A DNA stretch of 64,000 nucleotides from positions 128,037,708 to 128,101,707 of the forward strand of contig OZ038381.1 in NCBI GenBank assembly GCA_964036045.1. The letters run 5' to 3'. The translations under genes were made by a program, and so were the position numbers. Of this stretch, positions 1-10,359 are shown one piece after another. Below the pieces are notes generated by a model, which ran no database searches, was not told where the DNA came from, and worked only from the letters and a program-made list of their open reading frames with translations. Origin of the DNA: Eutreptiella sp. 'Long Island Sound 2002'. Its lineage: Eukaryota; Euglenozoa; Euglenophyceae; Eutreptiales; Eutreptiaceae. Position 1 is the first letter of the stretch. Each line of letters begins with the position of its first letter.

Positions 1-918
1 TCCGCTGCTCCCCTCCCCCCCGCCGCTGCGCCCTTCCTGGACCACTCGCCGGGCGTCCCGCTGCCTTTGCAGTTGCGGCAGCGTGACGCCCGGCGGCGAG
101 CGCTCGCGCGTCGGGGGGCGGACGTGCCGCTCCCGCCCCGGGGGGAAGGGCTTGGGGGGGTACGGCTTGGGGGGGCTGGTGTGGGTGTGGGCGGGGTTGG
201 CGTGGGCGCGGTACTTCACGCTCTCCCTGCCCACTGCTGCTGCTGCGGCGGCCGCCGGCGAGGCGTCCGCGGCCTGTGCGGGGTTCTTTCCCCGCTTGCG
301 CGGCGTGCTGGGGGCCGCGGCGTGGCCGGCCGAGGCGGCGTCGCGGCCCGCCGGAGTCGCGGCCGCAGCCCCTCGCGCGCCCTCCTCACTCTCCTTCGCT
401 GCCGTGGCGGCCGCCGACGAGGCGCCCGTGGCCGCGGTCGCAAACCCTCGCACGCCCTCCTCGTTCTCCTCTGCTGCCGCGGCGGCCGCCGGCGAGGCGC
501 CCACGGCCCGTGCGGGGTCCGTCGCAACCCCTCGCGCGCCCTTCTTGCTCTCCTGTGCGGCTGCGGCAGCCCTCGGCGATGCGTCCGGCTCCTGCGCCGG
601 GGCTGCCCCCCTTGTAGGCGGCGTGCCGGGGGCCGCGGCCGGGGCCGCGGCGTGGCTCGCCGCGGTCTCCGCCTCCTGCGCGTCTGGGCGGGGCGGGGCG
701 GCGGGGCTGGCCGCTTGGGCGGCGGGGGCGGCCGTCTCGGCTGGCCCAGGTTCCCGGGCCGGCGGCGGCGGCCCGACCACCGCCGCCTCCGCCAGCCTCC
801 GCTCCTCGCGCTCCGCGAGGGTCTCCCCCGCCCACTCCGGGGAGGAGACGGGGGAGCGGGAGCGGGACCGGCGGTGGTGGCGGTCGTCCCGCTGGAGGGA
901 CCCATCGGAGTCTGCCAT
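1..918 (-). CDS. RS- and Ala-rich hypothetical protein, N-terminal part (runs off left edge)
   Basis: The frame is open from an ATG at 918 down to base 1 (306 codons) with no stop, so the C-terminus lies outside the window. The 918 ATG has G at -3 and +4. An in-frame ATG at 939 is an alternative start in a weaker context. The N-terminus is rich in Arg, Ser and His, followed by an acidic/basic helix-like stretch and then long Ala/Pro/Glu-rich sequence with imperfect 25-28 residue repeats. The last third is Pro/Lys/Arg-rich. No catalytic motif is visible. The start lies 62 bp past the TGA that closes the preceding minus-strand frame. The product could be the ORF1/Gag-like protein of a non-LTR element or a host RS-type protein. 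I cannot tell which. Confidence 0.45.
   Translation of the reverse strand, partial: MADSDGSLQRDDRHHRRSRSRSPVSSPEWAGETLAEREERRLAEAAVVGPPPPAREPGPAETAAPAAQAASPAAPPRPDAQEAETAASHAAAPAAAPGTPPTRGAAPAQEPDASPRAAAAAQESKKGARGVATDPARAVGASPAAAAAAEENEEGVRGFATAATGASSAAATAAKESEEGARGAAAATPAGRDAASAGHAAAPSTPRKRGKNPAQAADASPAAAAAAAVGRESVKYRAHANPAHTHTSPPKPYPPKPFPPGRERHVRPPTRERSPPGVTLPQLQRQRDARRVVQEGRSGGGEGSSG
371..612. repeat. Imperfect in-frame tandem repeat, 75-84 bp units
   Basis: Units start at about 371, 446 and 530 with the shared core CCTCGC(G/A)CGCCCT, spaced 75 and 84 bp (25 and 28 codons). Both spacings are multiples of three. On the minus strand the units encode Ala-rich segments ending in Glu-Glu-Gly-(Ala/Val)-Arg-Gly. 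The triplet spacing supports the minus-strand coding call. Confidence 0.55.
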
Positions 919-980
919 CACTGTTACTCTGGTAGGCATGCGTGGTGGCAGGCGCGCCCTTCCCACTACCTCCTGGTGCA

Positions 981-1784
981 TCAGTGCCGTGCCGTGGGCA
1001 GTGCCGTGTGGTGCTCTGCGGGGGGGAGGGGGGGAGGGGGTGGGGGGCCGGCTGTGGCGTCATCCCCGCACGGCCGGGGGCCCGCGGCCATCCACCGGCA
1101 TTGGGAGGGGAGGCGGGGGAGCCACGCGGCCCACGCGTCGCGCCACAGGTCCCAGTCTGGGGCGGGGCCCAGGGCCCTGGGCCCCCGGGGGTCGTCGAGC
1201 GGTGTCGGGGGCAGCCGCACCAGGTGGACCCCTGTAACAGCGGTGACCTCCTGTGTGCGCAGGAAGGTGTGTACTCCGTCCCGCGCCGCGGGCGCCGGGA
1301 GGGGGGGGCGGGGTACGGGTGTGGCCCCATAGAGGTGGGTGGGGGTGATCCCCAGGATCCGCCCCGGGCCCCCGCGGGTCGCGACGACGAGGAGGAGGAG
1401 GGGGGTGCCAGGGCACTCTTGCCAGAGGACCTGCCCCCTGTGGTGGGCACCCCTGGTCCTGGAGAGGGGGGGGGGCAGGTCTGGGTTAGCCCAGCCGCGG
1501 GGCGCGTGCGTCGCCGGTGGGAGGGCGGGGTACCAAGTGGGCTCCCTGGGGAACGCCTCGTAGACGACGGCGTACGGGGGGGTAGGCCCGGTGCCGTCAT
1601 ACACCGGGTTGGTCGGCCGGGGGCGGGCGGACGCCTCAACCGCGCCTTCCACGAACACCGTGACCTCGCCCACCTCCAGGTCCTCGTCCGGCGGGTGTAG
1701 AAGGTGGAGCGCCGCATCCAGCTCGGACACTCCCCCCGGGTACGTGGCCCGCGCCTGGTTCAGGTACGGGGCCGCGTCCCCGGG
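981..1784 (-). pseudogene. Retroelement-like frame, distal segment 4
   Basis: This segment continues the frame of the upstream segments after an in-frame TAG at 1785-1787 and ends at a TGA (981-983). It encodes a coherent-looking sequence with an acidic helix near its start and then a Pro/Arg-rich stretch with many Trp residues. There is no ATG at the segment start and the family is not recognised. Staying in one frame through several stops suggests one decayed reading frame, but it could also be a separate short gene. Confidence 0.35.
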
Positions 1785-2252
1785 CTAGCGCGTCCTGAGG
1801 GCGTGCAGCAGGGCTGGGGCGCTACTGCGGAGGGACATGGCAGACCCCGCTCCCGTCAGCCGGAGGGTGTCCCCCATGGACAGGGGCCGGCCCGACCGAT
1901 TGGACTCGCGCCACTCCATCCAGTGCCCGTAGAGGGCCGCTTCCGGGCTGATGAGCCCCGGCCGGATGGCGTTCACGATCCGGTGCATTGCCGGGAGCAG
2001 CGTAGGGGCCCCCGCTCCGTTTAGGGCGCGGACGGCCGGGAGGGCGGTCTCGTTGAGGAAGGCCCTCGCACTGCCCTCCAGGTCGCACCGTGCGGCAGCG
2101 TGCGCTTCTTTTGCCTCCGCCACCGCGCCCGCCACCAGGCCCCGGACGGCCGCCTCCTGCGCTCTGCGGCGGGCCCTGGTGTGCCCCGGCCCATCCCCCC
2201 GTCGGCGTGGCATGGTGCTGCGGGCTCTGCAAAGGGCGGCGGCGGGTGGGGG
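1785..2252 (-). pseudogene. Retroelement-like frame, segment 3
   Basis: The segment is in the same frame as 2253-2882 and is separated from it by TAA at 2253-2255. A real ATG occurs at 2213, so it could be an independent 142-residue ORF ending in TAG at 1785-1787. The product begins basic (Arg-rich), has an Ala/Glu helical centre and ends in a Trp-containing region. No domain is recognised. I treat it as part of the decayed frame because no base is gained or lost relative to its neighbours. Confidence 0.35.
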
Positions 2253-2882
2253 TTAGGGGGCGAACACGTGCGACAGGTGCGCAACGGATGTGGGGTCCCG
2301 CAGGTGCACGTGGATCCACAGAAGGGCAGCGCCCGCGGGGCCCGCTTGTTCGTGCGAGGGGGTGTGTGCCCCCTCGATGCGCCGGCGCAAGGCCTCCTCC
2401 TCTGTGCGCCTGCGCGGGCCTGCGGGAGGTTCGGACCAGGGGCACGCGGCTACCTGGGTGCACCGCGCGCACCTGTTGGCGCCTGTGGATGCTGCGGAGT
2501 ACACCGTGTCACATTCTCCGCAGAGTCGGCAGGTGTGTGGGAGGTGGGAGGGCGGCGACCAAGGGTCGAGATGGCGGAGCCAGAGGTCGTCCCACCTCTG
2601 TCGGAGGGGGTCCCGGATCTCCAGCAGGCGGGCGTGGACGCGGCGCCGGTAGTCCTTGCCAAGCATCTTCCGCTGGACCTCCTGCCACGTGTCGCCGGGG
2701 AGGATTCCGTGGTCGTGGAAGGCGGCGATGAGGTCGTCCCACGTCGGGCGGGGGTGCCCCTGGGGGGGGCTCGCCATGTACACGTGGCGCCCGGTGAGGT
2801 GGAGCGTCAGCGCGTCCCATTGGCACCCGTTCGCGGTGTCCCTGTGGAGGAGGGCCAGCAGGGTGCCGTCCGCGACTGCCTC
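2253..2882 (-). pseudogene. Retroelement-like frame, segment 2, with a four-Cys cluster
   Basis: The segment follows the in-frame TGA at 2883-2885 directly and stays open for 209 codons to TAA at 2253-2255. It encodes a helical stretch rich in Trp, Asp and Arg. A paired Cys cluster follows (C-x2-C near 2520-2531 and C-x2-C near 2460-2471 on + coordinates), like a treble-clef or ribbon zinc site. No enzyme motif is visible. It reads as the continuation of the larger protein at 2883-5204. Confidence 0.4.
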
Positions 2883-5236
2883 TCACCCCACTCGCAGCCC
2901 TTCGCAGCCGTCTAGCTCCTGGCGCAGCGCGGCTGCAATGCCGGTGGGGAGCATGAGGAGCAAGGGCCCCTGGGTGTCGCCCAGCCGGGACAGGGCGTCG
3001 TCGTATACCGGCCCCCCAGCTTTGAAGTGCGCCACGGTGAGTTGGGTGGCCCCGTCCTCTGGGGGGTGCCACCGGACGGTGGCCGCAGCGTGTCCCCTCG
3101 TGCGTATCTCCGTGGCCCGGAGCACGTTGGCGGCGTGAAGGACGATGCGGGGCGGGACGGGCGTCCTGACGAGTGAGGATACGTCCCCAGTCCATCCCGT
3201 TTGCGGCCCCGGGGCCGCCTGCAGCCATTCCCCCGTCGCCGCGTCCCACGGGTGGTCAGGCCCCGCCCCGCGGATCATGGTGGGTCTCGGCCGGGTGTCC
3301 GGCCCCCACCACCGGAGCGGGATGGCGGCGTATCGTTGCGCAGGGGTCTCCGGGGCGCGCGTGGCGGCGCACCACCGGCCCCACTCCCGCGCCCACTCCT
3401 CCCCCACGATGCGCGCCTCCCATGCGGTCATGGAACCGCGCCCGATGATCCACGGTGGGAAGAGGGCGTCTTGTAGGTGCCTCGAGAACCCCCCCGGCAG
3501 GTCCTGGTACGGGTGGGGGCTCTCTTGGGGCGGGCACTCCAGAGTGCCATTCACAACACGGAGGGAGGCTACGAAGTCCTTGTCAGGGCGCGGGGGAGGG
3601 GGAGGGTGGTCGCCCTCCGCCGCAGTGAGCCACCGGTGCGCCCGGGCCGCCGCGCTTAGGGGCTCTTGGAGGAGTTGCTCCAGCCCGTGGTTGCGAAGCT
3701 CCCACGCGAAGTCCCCCAGCCGGAGCATGTGGTGGAGGAAATCGTCCACTGAGGTCCCTCCCGGCGGGTCGTATCGGGTTATGGCGCGGAGCTGCGCCTC
3801 CGCGTCCTCGGGCACCAGTCCGGAGCAGAACACCTCCGTCCACGTGGCGCCTGCGGAGCGCCACGAGGCCACCCACAGGGCCTTGTCCCCAGGTGGGAGC
3901 TGGCGGGCCGCCTCGTGTACCGCCTGGCGGTAGTGGGGCCAGAGGAGCCGTGAGTGGGTGCAACCCACGTGCATGTGCACCGGGGTCTCTTCCGGGCCGC
4001 CGCAGAAAAGGCACGGTTGTGGGACGATGGCGACGCCGGAGAGCCGCTCCTTCCGGACGCGGAGCCTGCGCTGCACCGGCGTGTGGCCGTCTCGGGGCCG
4101 CAGCGCCCGGCGGTTGGTGGCCGCCGCGGTGAGGTCCCGGGCGTGGACGTAGGCCGTGGCGTGGGCCGCGCCCAAAGGTGTGTGTCCCCGGTGCGTCAGC
4201 GCATGGTCCGTCTGCGCCTGTTGCGCGACCTCGCCGAGCACCCGCATCGTGGGGGGCCGTAGATCGAGATGGCCGTCACGGCCAGCGACAATGAGTTGGG
4301 CGTGGCCAGGGTCCGGGGGCGTATTCTGCAGGACGGTGTCCTGGGACGCCGCCCAGTCCGCCTTGTGCAGTAGGGCGTCACTGTGGTGCGAGGTGGCTCG
4401 GACGTACCAGAACGGGTGCCCGGCGTGTTGCCCCCGCGCGCACAGGCCGTCCCGGAGCCACCTCAGGGGCATCTGGTTGACCACCTTCGCTGCGCCCGCG
4501 GGGACCCCCGTGGTTCGCTCGCGATCTGCGTGCCGCAGGAGGTGGAGGATGACTTCGGCGTCCACCGTGTGGACCCATGGTCTGTGTGCACCGTAATGTA
4601 GGGGGAGGGAGGCGGCCACCCCCTCCCCGTCGGGCACCGTGCCCGAGATGGCCACCGCCCACGTGCGGGTGAGGTCGGCGGCGAGAGCGACGCTGGTGGC
4701 GTGTTTGCAGGGTCCGCCCCCGGACGCGTCAGAGGAGGTGTGTCCCCAGGCCTCCGGGATCCAGTAGTATCCGGTGGGGCTGAGCCACCCCGCGTTGAGG
4801 TCGGCGGAGTGCCACCGGACGTCGGGGTGGCTGGGGGTCAGTTGGTCCACGCTCAGCGCCCTGGTGTCGCCTGGGCTGATCGCCGGGTGGTCGTGCAGCC
4901 GGATCTCCGCTCCGGCGACCGTGCTTGCCCAGGACCGTAGCGCCGTCACATGTTCCTTGAGCCACGCCGGGCCCCCGCGCTGGTGCACCACCAGGTGTCC
5001 CGTGTCCTCCGGACGGTCCTCCAGCGCGTGCACCGCCATGTGTGGGTCGTGCGGCACCCCCGTAGCCACCAGTAGGGCGGTGCCACGGGGGAGCCCACGG
5101 GGTTCGGGCTGGCCTGCCCCCACTCGCACTATTACCCACTCGGCCCGGAGCTGCGCTTGTCCCGTCGCTTGGGTGCATTGGTCGTCTGTGGTCACCAGCC
5201 ACAACGGCGTCGGCGCGTGGGGCCGGGGGGCGTAAG
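2883..5236 (-). pseudogene. Large retroelement-like ORF with RVT-type zinc finger
   Basis: About 775 codons are open, ending in TGA at 2883-2885. The frame enters from 5270-6195 by a probable 1-nt shift near 5220-5240. A C-x2-C-G-x-P-E-x-T-x-V-H-x5-C cluster at 3960-4013 followed by Leu-Leu-Trp matches the zinc-binding tail found C-terminal to reverse transcriptase in many non-LTR retrotransposons. The remainder is Trp/Pro/Arg-rich and I do not recognise it. The first in-frame codons are TTG/CTG rather than ATG, so it is not a free-standing gene start. The gene is probably a dead LINE-like element, less likely a host gene. Confidence 0.45.
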
Positions 5237-6195
5237 GGCTCTGGCCACGCCACGTCCGCGTTAGGCTCTTGGTGCTCGCTTTCCGCGAGTACGTCGCGGA
5301 GGATGTACATGAGGGCCGCTGGCGGGTGGTACGCCGCCCCCCGCGTGGGGGGGGACAGGCCGTCCTGGCGGCGGTAGCCCCCGACGTGGAGGTGCAGGCC
5401 GTCCGGGGTCACCCGTGGGCCGGTGTGGGCGTCCTGCTTAGCCCTCGTGGGGTGGACGAGTCTCAGGCGGGGGTCCCGTGTGCCGGTGGTGTGGAAGAAG
5501 TGGGCCAGGGCGTCGTGCCACCCGGGATGGTTGGTGGGCTCCTGCTCACGGCGGCAATAATGGAGGTGTTCATCGGCGCATTGGTTGAGGCACTCCCGCA
5601 CCGCCGTCGGCCACGGATCGTCGTTGTCGGGGAAGGGGTGGCGTGGCCCGTGGTGCCCATGCCACAGCGTTGTGTGTGGCACCGTCAGGCGGCACGTGTC
5701 GCGGTGTCGCAGCTTGGCGGTGCGCAGCGTGACGATTTTGCCCGGCGGGGACTGTAGTTGGACATGAGCCGCCCTGGGGCACGCGATGGGGTTGTACATC
5801 CCCACTCCCAGGGCGGCCAGGGCCCGGGGTATGCGTCGGACGGTGAGCTTGGTCCAGCTGTCTTGTAGGCGGTACCAGCCCAGGGGAGTGCTCAGGGCCC
5901 TGCCTTGGAGGATTGCTCGGAGGAGGTCGGGGTCGCGGATGGTGGTCCGTGTGAGGGGTGTGTGCTCCGGGTCCGGGAGGGGCGGGCTGGGTGGTTTGCC
6001 GGGGTCCTGCGCGTCCACGTCGACGTATGGGTGGCCCTGGTGGGCTCGGCTGGGCTGGGCGGTGCCGGGTGGCCTCGTGGGTGAGAGGCGGGCTCTGGGG
6101 CGGTCTGGTGGTGTCTTGTAGGCCTGTGGATGGAGATGGGGGAGTGTGAGTGGGGCGCGAAGTGGGTCAGTGGACTTCTGGGTCATGCACGGCAT
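5237..6195 (-). pseudogene. Retroelement-like middle segment
   Basis: A frame open from ATG 6195 overlaps the 3' end of the RNase H/zinc-finger segment by 29 bp. Its protein-like part runs to about 5240. There the sense appears to pass into the frame of 2883-5236, while this frame stays open to 4729 as a shadow. The content is rich in His, Arg, Pro and Cys, with a patch of four His and two Cys around 5560-5700. No family is recognised. The 29-bp overlap could be a translational coupling site or another decay frameshift. Confidence 0.35.
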
Positions 6196-7350
6196 GGTAA
6201 TGGATGAGACGCTGCATGTGTTCTCTGGCGGTGGGGTCGGTGAGTTGTTCTGTGTGTGTCAACAGGAGGTATTTGCGGTGTACCATTTGGGCCGCTGCTC
6301 TGCGGACTGCTTCTAGCTGGAGGTGTGCTGCTGCCTCCATCGGGCTCTCCGTGTGTTTGGCGAGTTGTCGGTGTAAGGCCTGTGCTACCGCCCCTCTTTT
6401 GGTGGCCTCCTTGACCAGGGGATCTCTGAAGAGGTGTTCGGTGGCCTGGTGTGCATGGCTGTGGGTTGGCCAGCGTTCGTGTTGCCGTAGGTTTTCTGCC
6501 GGGGACCAGCCCACTAGTGTGTCCCTGCCCTTATGGAGGGGGCATTTCTTGAAGTGTTCCCAGTTCTGTGGGGTGGTGTGGTCGCACGGGGAGCAGGTGT
6601 GTTCCTCCGGGACGTGGATGTGCTTGCGGGCGAGCCATTCTTCGACCCTGGTGAGGAATGGCAGTTGCTCTCTGAGGAGCTGGATGCGTCGTTTCTGGAG
6701 GTGGGCTGGGACCTTTGCTGGGCGCAGTGCTGAGTGGTAGAGGGGGACTTGCAGTTTCTCCTGGAGCTCTTGGATGTTTGTTCCGCTGTCTGTGTCGCCG
6801 AGCACGCGGGCGAGATGTTAAGTGGGGTTGGGGTAATGGTATGCTCTGTCGTGGGAGGTATAGGGGGCGTCCTCTGGTACCCAGTCCGGGGTCCGATGGG
6901 GCTCCGGTTTGGGGGGTATGTGTTGGAGGCGTGTGTGGTTTCGGCCGAGGTCGGGGACCTGGAGGGTCGGGAGGTGCGTTGTGCGCTGGTGTACTGCCTG
7001 GTTGTCGACCTTACCATTTCCGTATTGGTGCCTGTGGGATTCTTGTTTCACGATGTGAAGTTGGACGCAGGCAGGAAGGCTGCGAAGGGCTTTTCAGAGT
7101 AGCAGTGCTTAGGTGCCGAGGCTCGTTGCGGTGGCTTTGTGGAGTGGTTGTCTTGCTATGCGGAGGAGTCGGTGTGTGTCGACAGTGGCGTCCACCACGA
7201 ACCAGACCCGGACGATGTGCGGGAGGTGGGCGGGTAGGTGGGCTGCGATTTCGGCGATGGCGTCGGCCATGGCTTCCAGTTCCCCGTGGGAGGAGGCTCC
7301 GTAGGTGGTGTGGCCCGTGTGGTGGTCCATGTGGTAGTGTCCCTCGGTGT
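6167..7350 (-). pseudogene. RNase H-like domain plus zinc-finger segment of a retroelement
   Basis: One frame (7350 to 6167) shows an RNase H pattern: Thr-Asp-Thr-Glu-Gly near 7340, Gly-Glu-Leu-Glu-Ala-Met near 7285, Val-Val-Asp near 7200, and a final His-x3-Gly-Asn-x-Lys-Val-Asp-Asn-Gln-Ala near 7030-6990, comparable to the H-x-G-N-E-x-A-D tail of LINE RNase H domains. A Cys cluster at 6541-6597 (C-x2-C ... H-x3-C) follows, as after RNase H in many non-LTR elements. In-frame stops at 7109-7111 (TAA), 7097-7099 (TGA) and about 6818 break the frame, so it is a pseudogene. The matching reverse transcriptase would lie upstream, to the right of E1 and outside this window. Confidence 0.5.
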
Positions 7351-7847
7351 CGGTTAGCTGCAGGGTGGAGCGAGGCCGGGGCTGCGGGGACAAGGAGGAC
7401 GACAGTGGAGACCAGAACAAGGCCGGAGGCCACCAGGCGAAGTCCTCAGAACGCGGGGGAGTAGACGTGGGAAAGGAGCCGCGGTGTACCAAGAGCACAA
7501 TACACGTAGGGCACGCGAACAGAGGGGGTAAAGGGCGTGGGTGGTGGGGGAAGCGGCGACAGGGCGCAGGGCTCAGGCGCGACTCCATGTGTGCAGCGCA
7601 TTGTCCCACAAGCCTGCCCCAAAAGCCCAGCCAGCCACCGGCAGTGAGGGCCGAGGTGGCCCGCATGCAGGCGGGCGCAGCCCCGCAGCCCCCCTCGCCG
7701 GCGTCCTCGGGGACATCTGCGGAGGTGTCGTCGCCCTCGTCTCCGGAGAGCCCGGAGACGGTCAGGAGGGAAGGGCCTGGGGCGACAGGGCGGCAGAGGG
7801 GGGAAGGAGCCGTGGTGGGGAAGGGAGGGGGAGGGGACAAGGGAGGA
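7351..7847 (-). other. GC-rich Pro/Ser-rich open frame upstream of the RNase H segment
   Basis: The minus-strand RNase H frame stays open through this stretch. After E1 and one target-duplication copy are removed, it continues into 63968-64000. The encoded sequence is Pro-, Ser- and Cys-rich without a recognisable domain. A plus-strand frame is also open, so coding sense is uncertain. I see no RNA gene here. Confidence 0.3.
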
Positions 7848-7851
7848 CAGG
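7848..7851. repeat. Target-site duplication of E1, left copy (CAGG)
   Basis: CAGG precedes the first LTR base and recurs directly after the far LTR end at 63964-63967. Confidence 0.8.
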
Positions 7852-10289
7852 TGAAGCCGGTTCGGATCCCCGTGGCCATCTTTGGGTCACTTGGGGTGTG
7901 TATCTATGTGCCGGCAAGCCGCCATTGGCTGATATCATACTCTCCCATCCACCTGACCTAACCTCATGTGATAGTGTGATAGGCTTGGCCATTCCAGCTA
8001 TGAGTGGACATCTTCAATACCGAGGCGCCGCCGGCTGAGATTTATATATCAAAATATCAGGAATCAACAGGGTTTTTTTTATCATCATGTTTCCGTAATT
8101 TTTCAGCCATCGGTTCTGATTGTCAATGTATCGGCGACTGTTAGTTGGCTCGCGATTTTGCGGTAACCGTATGGTTAACTGTTATTTCCAGATATTTTAG
8201 CAGAAACCCCGATGAAGGGTCATATTTCATCAGAAAAGGGTTCGTTGCTTCTCAATTTTCATGTTATACCCTCGCAAAATTAATCCGATTTTTTCAGACA
8301 TTCAGAATCGGATTTTCGATTTCGAGGTCCCCGCACTAGATATGATGAACTTCGAGTGGTCCTACATTCTTCCCCGATCACGAATCAACCTTTCTTTTGT
8401 TATCTCTTTCATTTTTCTTGGAGATATAGGCGAACCAAAATTTGAGGCCACCTTGAAAAATCATATCTCCGGCTCACTGCGAGGAATTCCAATTTTGAGA
8501 ATTGGGTTGGAACTGCCTTGGTCTCAACTTAATTTAGGAAGCGTCAAACGCCCTTGGTATGCACACCTGCCCGTGGTATCAAAGGATCATGGTCAAGAGG
8601 GTAGAAAGTGCTTTACAACTCTTGGACCATGATACCGAATATTTTAATATGGGTTCCGAGTGTACCGCATGAGTGTTGGTGTTGCATAGAAACTTTCCTT
8701 GGGTTCCTACGTATTTTCAACTCGAAGTTATGTCCATGGAGGGGCATGGTATACCATGGTGGGAGCCACTTTTGAGGGTATCTGTTATATGCATGGTATG
8801 TGCTTCGCTATGCTCACGCCCATTTTATGTATCTGCGGTTGTAGGAAGATACATGGAGTCGCACGTGGCAAGGGCTTCGCTAATGTCCCAATGGTGAGCT
8901 CCATAGCGCTAGACTAAGTCTACCGCACATATAGTGCATGTGGGAGGGCTTACGAAGCGACCCACAAGCGCCACTATCAATTTTCTCATTTTCGTGGTGC
9001 GTGTCCTGAGGAGGTTTAAAGTTGTCCCCATGCGTCCATGTGGGGATCCAAGTGGGGGGACTGTTCACAAATGGTTCCAAGCAATAGTGTGTTGAACCAT
9101 ATGTTGATACCATGGGTGAGCGAAGTTATATACTATTGTGAATATCTTGAATTTAGCAACATTTGCATGTTTTTGACCTCATTATATGTTCATTTTGTAT
9201 TTTATGTGCTCAACTGGTCGGCTAACAGTAAAGTGCCTAGAGATCTGTGAACTATGGTATGTTGCTTATATTTTGGCATATGCCTCGGTGTTGCACCTCA
9301 CCATATGCCGGATCACGTGGTCACTTTGGCGTGGCACACGAGGTCGCACAAACTTAGGTCTCAAATTCGTGAGTTGACTTGTGAAGCATGGCATGTGCAT
9401 ATCCGGACGGGTTTGGGAGCCAATGTTAGGATATTCTTGGGCATGGACCTTTGGTCTATATCACCCTTGTATATTACGTTTCGGTTTGACACATGCATGG
9501 AGCATTTGAATATTTGCCGTATGCATTTTTGAGTATATAATTGAATTTTCCGCACTATGGTGTGATTTGCCAAATTTGCTATGTTGTGAGCTCATCTTCA
9601 TGGGGCACTTCTCCAAGCCCAATCGACTCCAAGTCCAACCAAGTTTCTGTCAGGGTAGGGCATGGTCCTGAGTGCCACTCTAGGCCATGACACGCCACCT
9701 CCCCTATTGGGCTAGGATTCAGAGGCTTGGGAGTGAACATATTTTTGGGGTTTGTGTAGTGACTTTTGACACATGGCAGTTAGCCATCTTTTTTGACTTG
9801 GTTCAGGGCATCATGTTGGCGAGTCAAGGGAAGGTCTTGAGTCCAGGGAATGAGGGGTCTCTGGCTGTGATTGTGTGTGTTTCCATCTTTCCCCAATTTT
9901 GCTTGATTTGTGTTCGTATGCCAATTTCAGGGCTTTTCTTCTTTATTGATTTTGGTGCAATTCTATGTGCATGCCCACCGCCCGTGTCTCTGTGTGCACC
10001 GTGAGACGACCGGCGTGTGGATAGGAGTTGATGAGTGTCAACGCGGCACCTCAAACACCCTTGGAAGCCCTCAGTGTGGATTAATTGGATTTGAGCTATT
10101 GTACTTGGGAGTTGGTTATTGCAAGGGATCAGAATTTGTGTGAAGGAGCCATATTTTACTATTTTTTGTGGGAATTTCTGCAGGATAGGGCAAGATCACG
10201 CAGAACCTGGTGAGAAGCAAGACCATAGGAGTGACAGGAAATCGTGGAAGGGGTACAGCAGGGGCCGGTCCTGGTAGGGACCTTCTTTA
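7852..10289 (+). repeat. E1 5' LTR (2438 bp)
   Basis: Starts TGAAGCCGGTTCGG and ends GGACCTTCTTTA immediately before the primer-binding site. A TATA-like box is near 8041. The long AT-richer body has many short open frames but no gene. A degraded copy of the conserved inverted repeat lies at about 8296-8330. It is matched by the split 3' LTR at 31149-33075 plus 63450-63963. Confidence 0.88.
8041..8050 (+). promoter_or_regulatory. Candidate TATA box of the E1 LTR
   Basis: TTTATATATC lies about 189 bp from the LTR start. The same motif lies at the same distance in the E2 and E3 5' LTRs (about 189 and 188 bp). It is replaced by TTTGTGTATC in family B. Confidence 0.45.
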
Positions 10290-10303
10290 TGGTAGCAGAG
10301 GAT
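10290..10303 (+). promoter_or_regulatory. E1 primer-binding site, initiator tRNA-Met
   Basis: TGGTAGCAGAGGAT directly follows the LTR. It is complementary to the 3' end of an initiator tRNA-Met of the type ending CUCUGCUACCA, with 14 matching bases by my knowledge of that tRNA. Confidence 0.8.
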
Positions 10304-10359
10304 TACCTGCCCCCTACCGCCGCACCGGGGACTTGGGCCCTCATGAGCCCTGCCCAAGG

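Noticed and set aside
83-1237. Plus-strand Ala-rich frame over the left end
   Set aside because: The minus-strand frame from 918 has a better start context, an RS-type N-terminus and codon-like repeat spacing. The plus frame is low-complexity complement.
981-5236. Stop-codon reassignment as an explanation for the in-frame stops
   Set aside because: All three stop codons occur in the frame, while E4 uses TAG and TGA at normal gene ends and is otherwise free of them. Decay is simpler.
7847-7852. 5-bp target duplications (ACAGG, AGTGG)
   Set aside because: Possible at E1 and E4 by chance identity of one terminal base, but E2 allows only 4 bp, and 4 bp gives the same LTR ends for E1-E3.
7347-7961. 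Plus-strand frame crossing the E1 left boundary
   Set aside because: It spans an insertion junction, so it cannot be an ancestral gene. The minus frame leads into the RNase H motif.
8145-10143. Many short open frames inside the LTRs (also 43000-45820 and 57246-60066)
   Set aside because: They recur only because the LTRs recur. They have no motifs and shift or break between copies.
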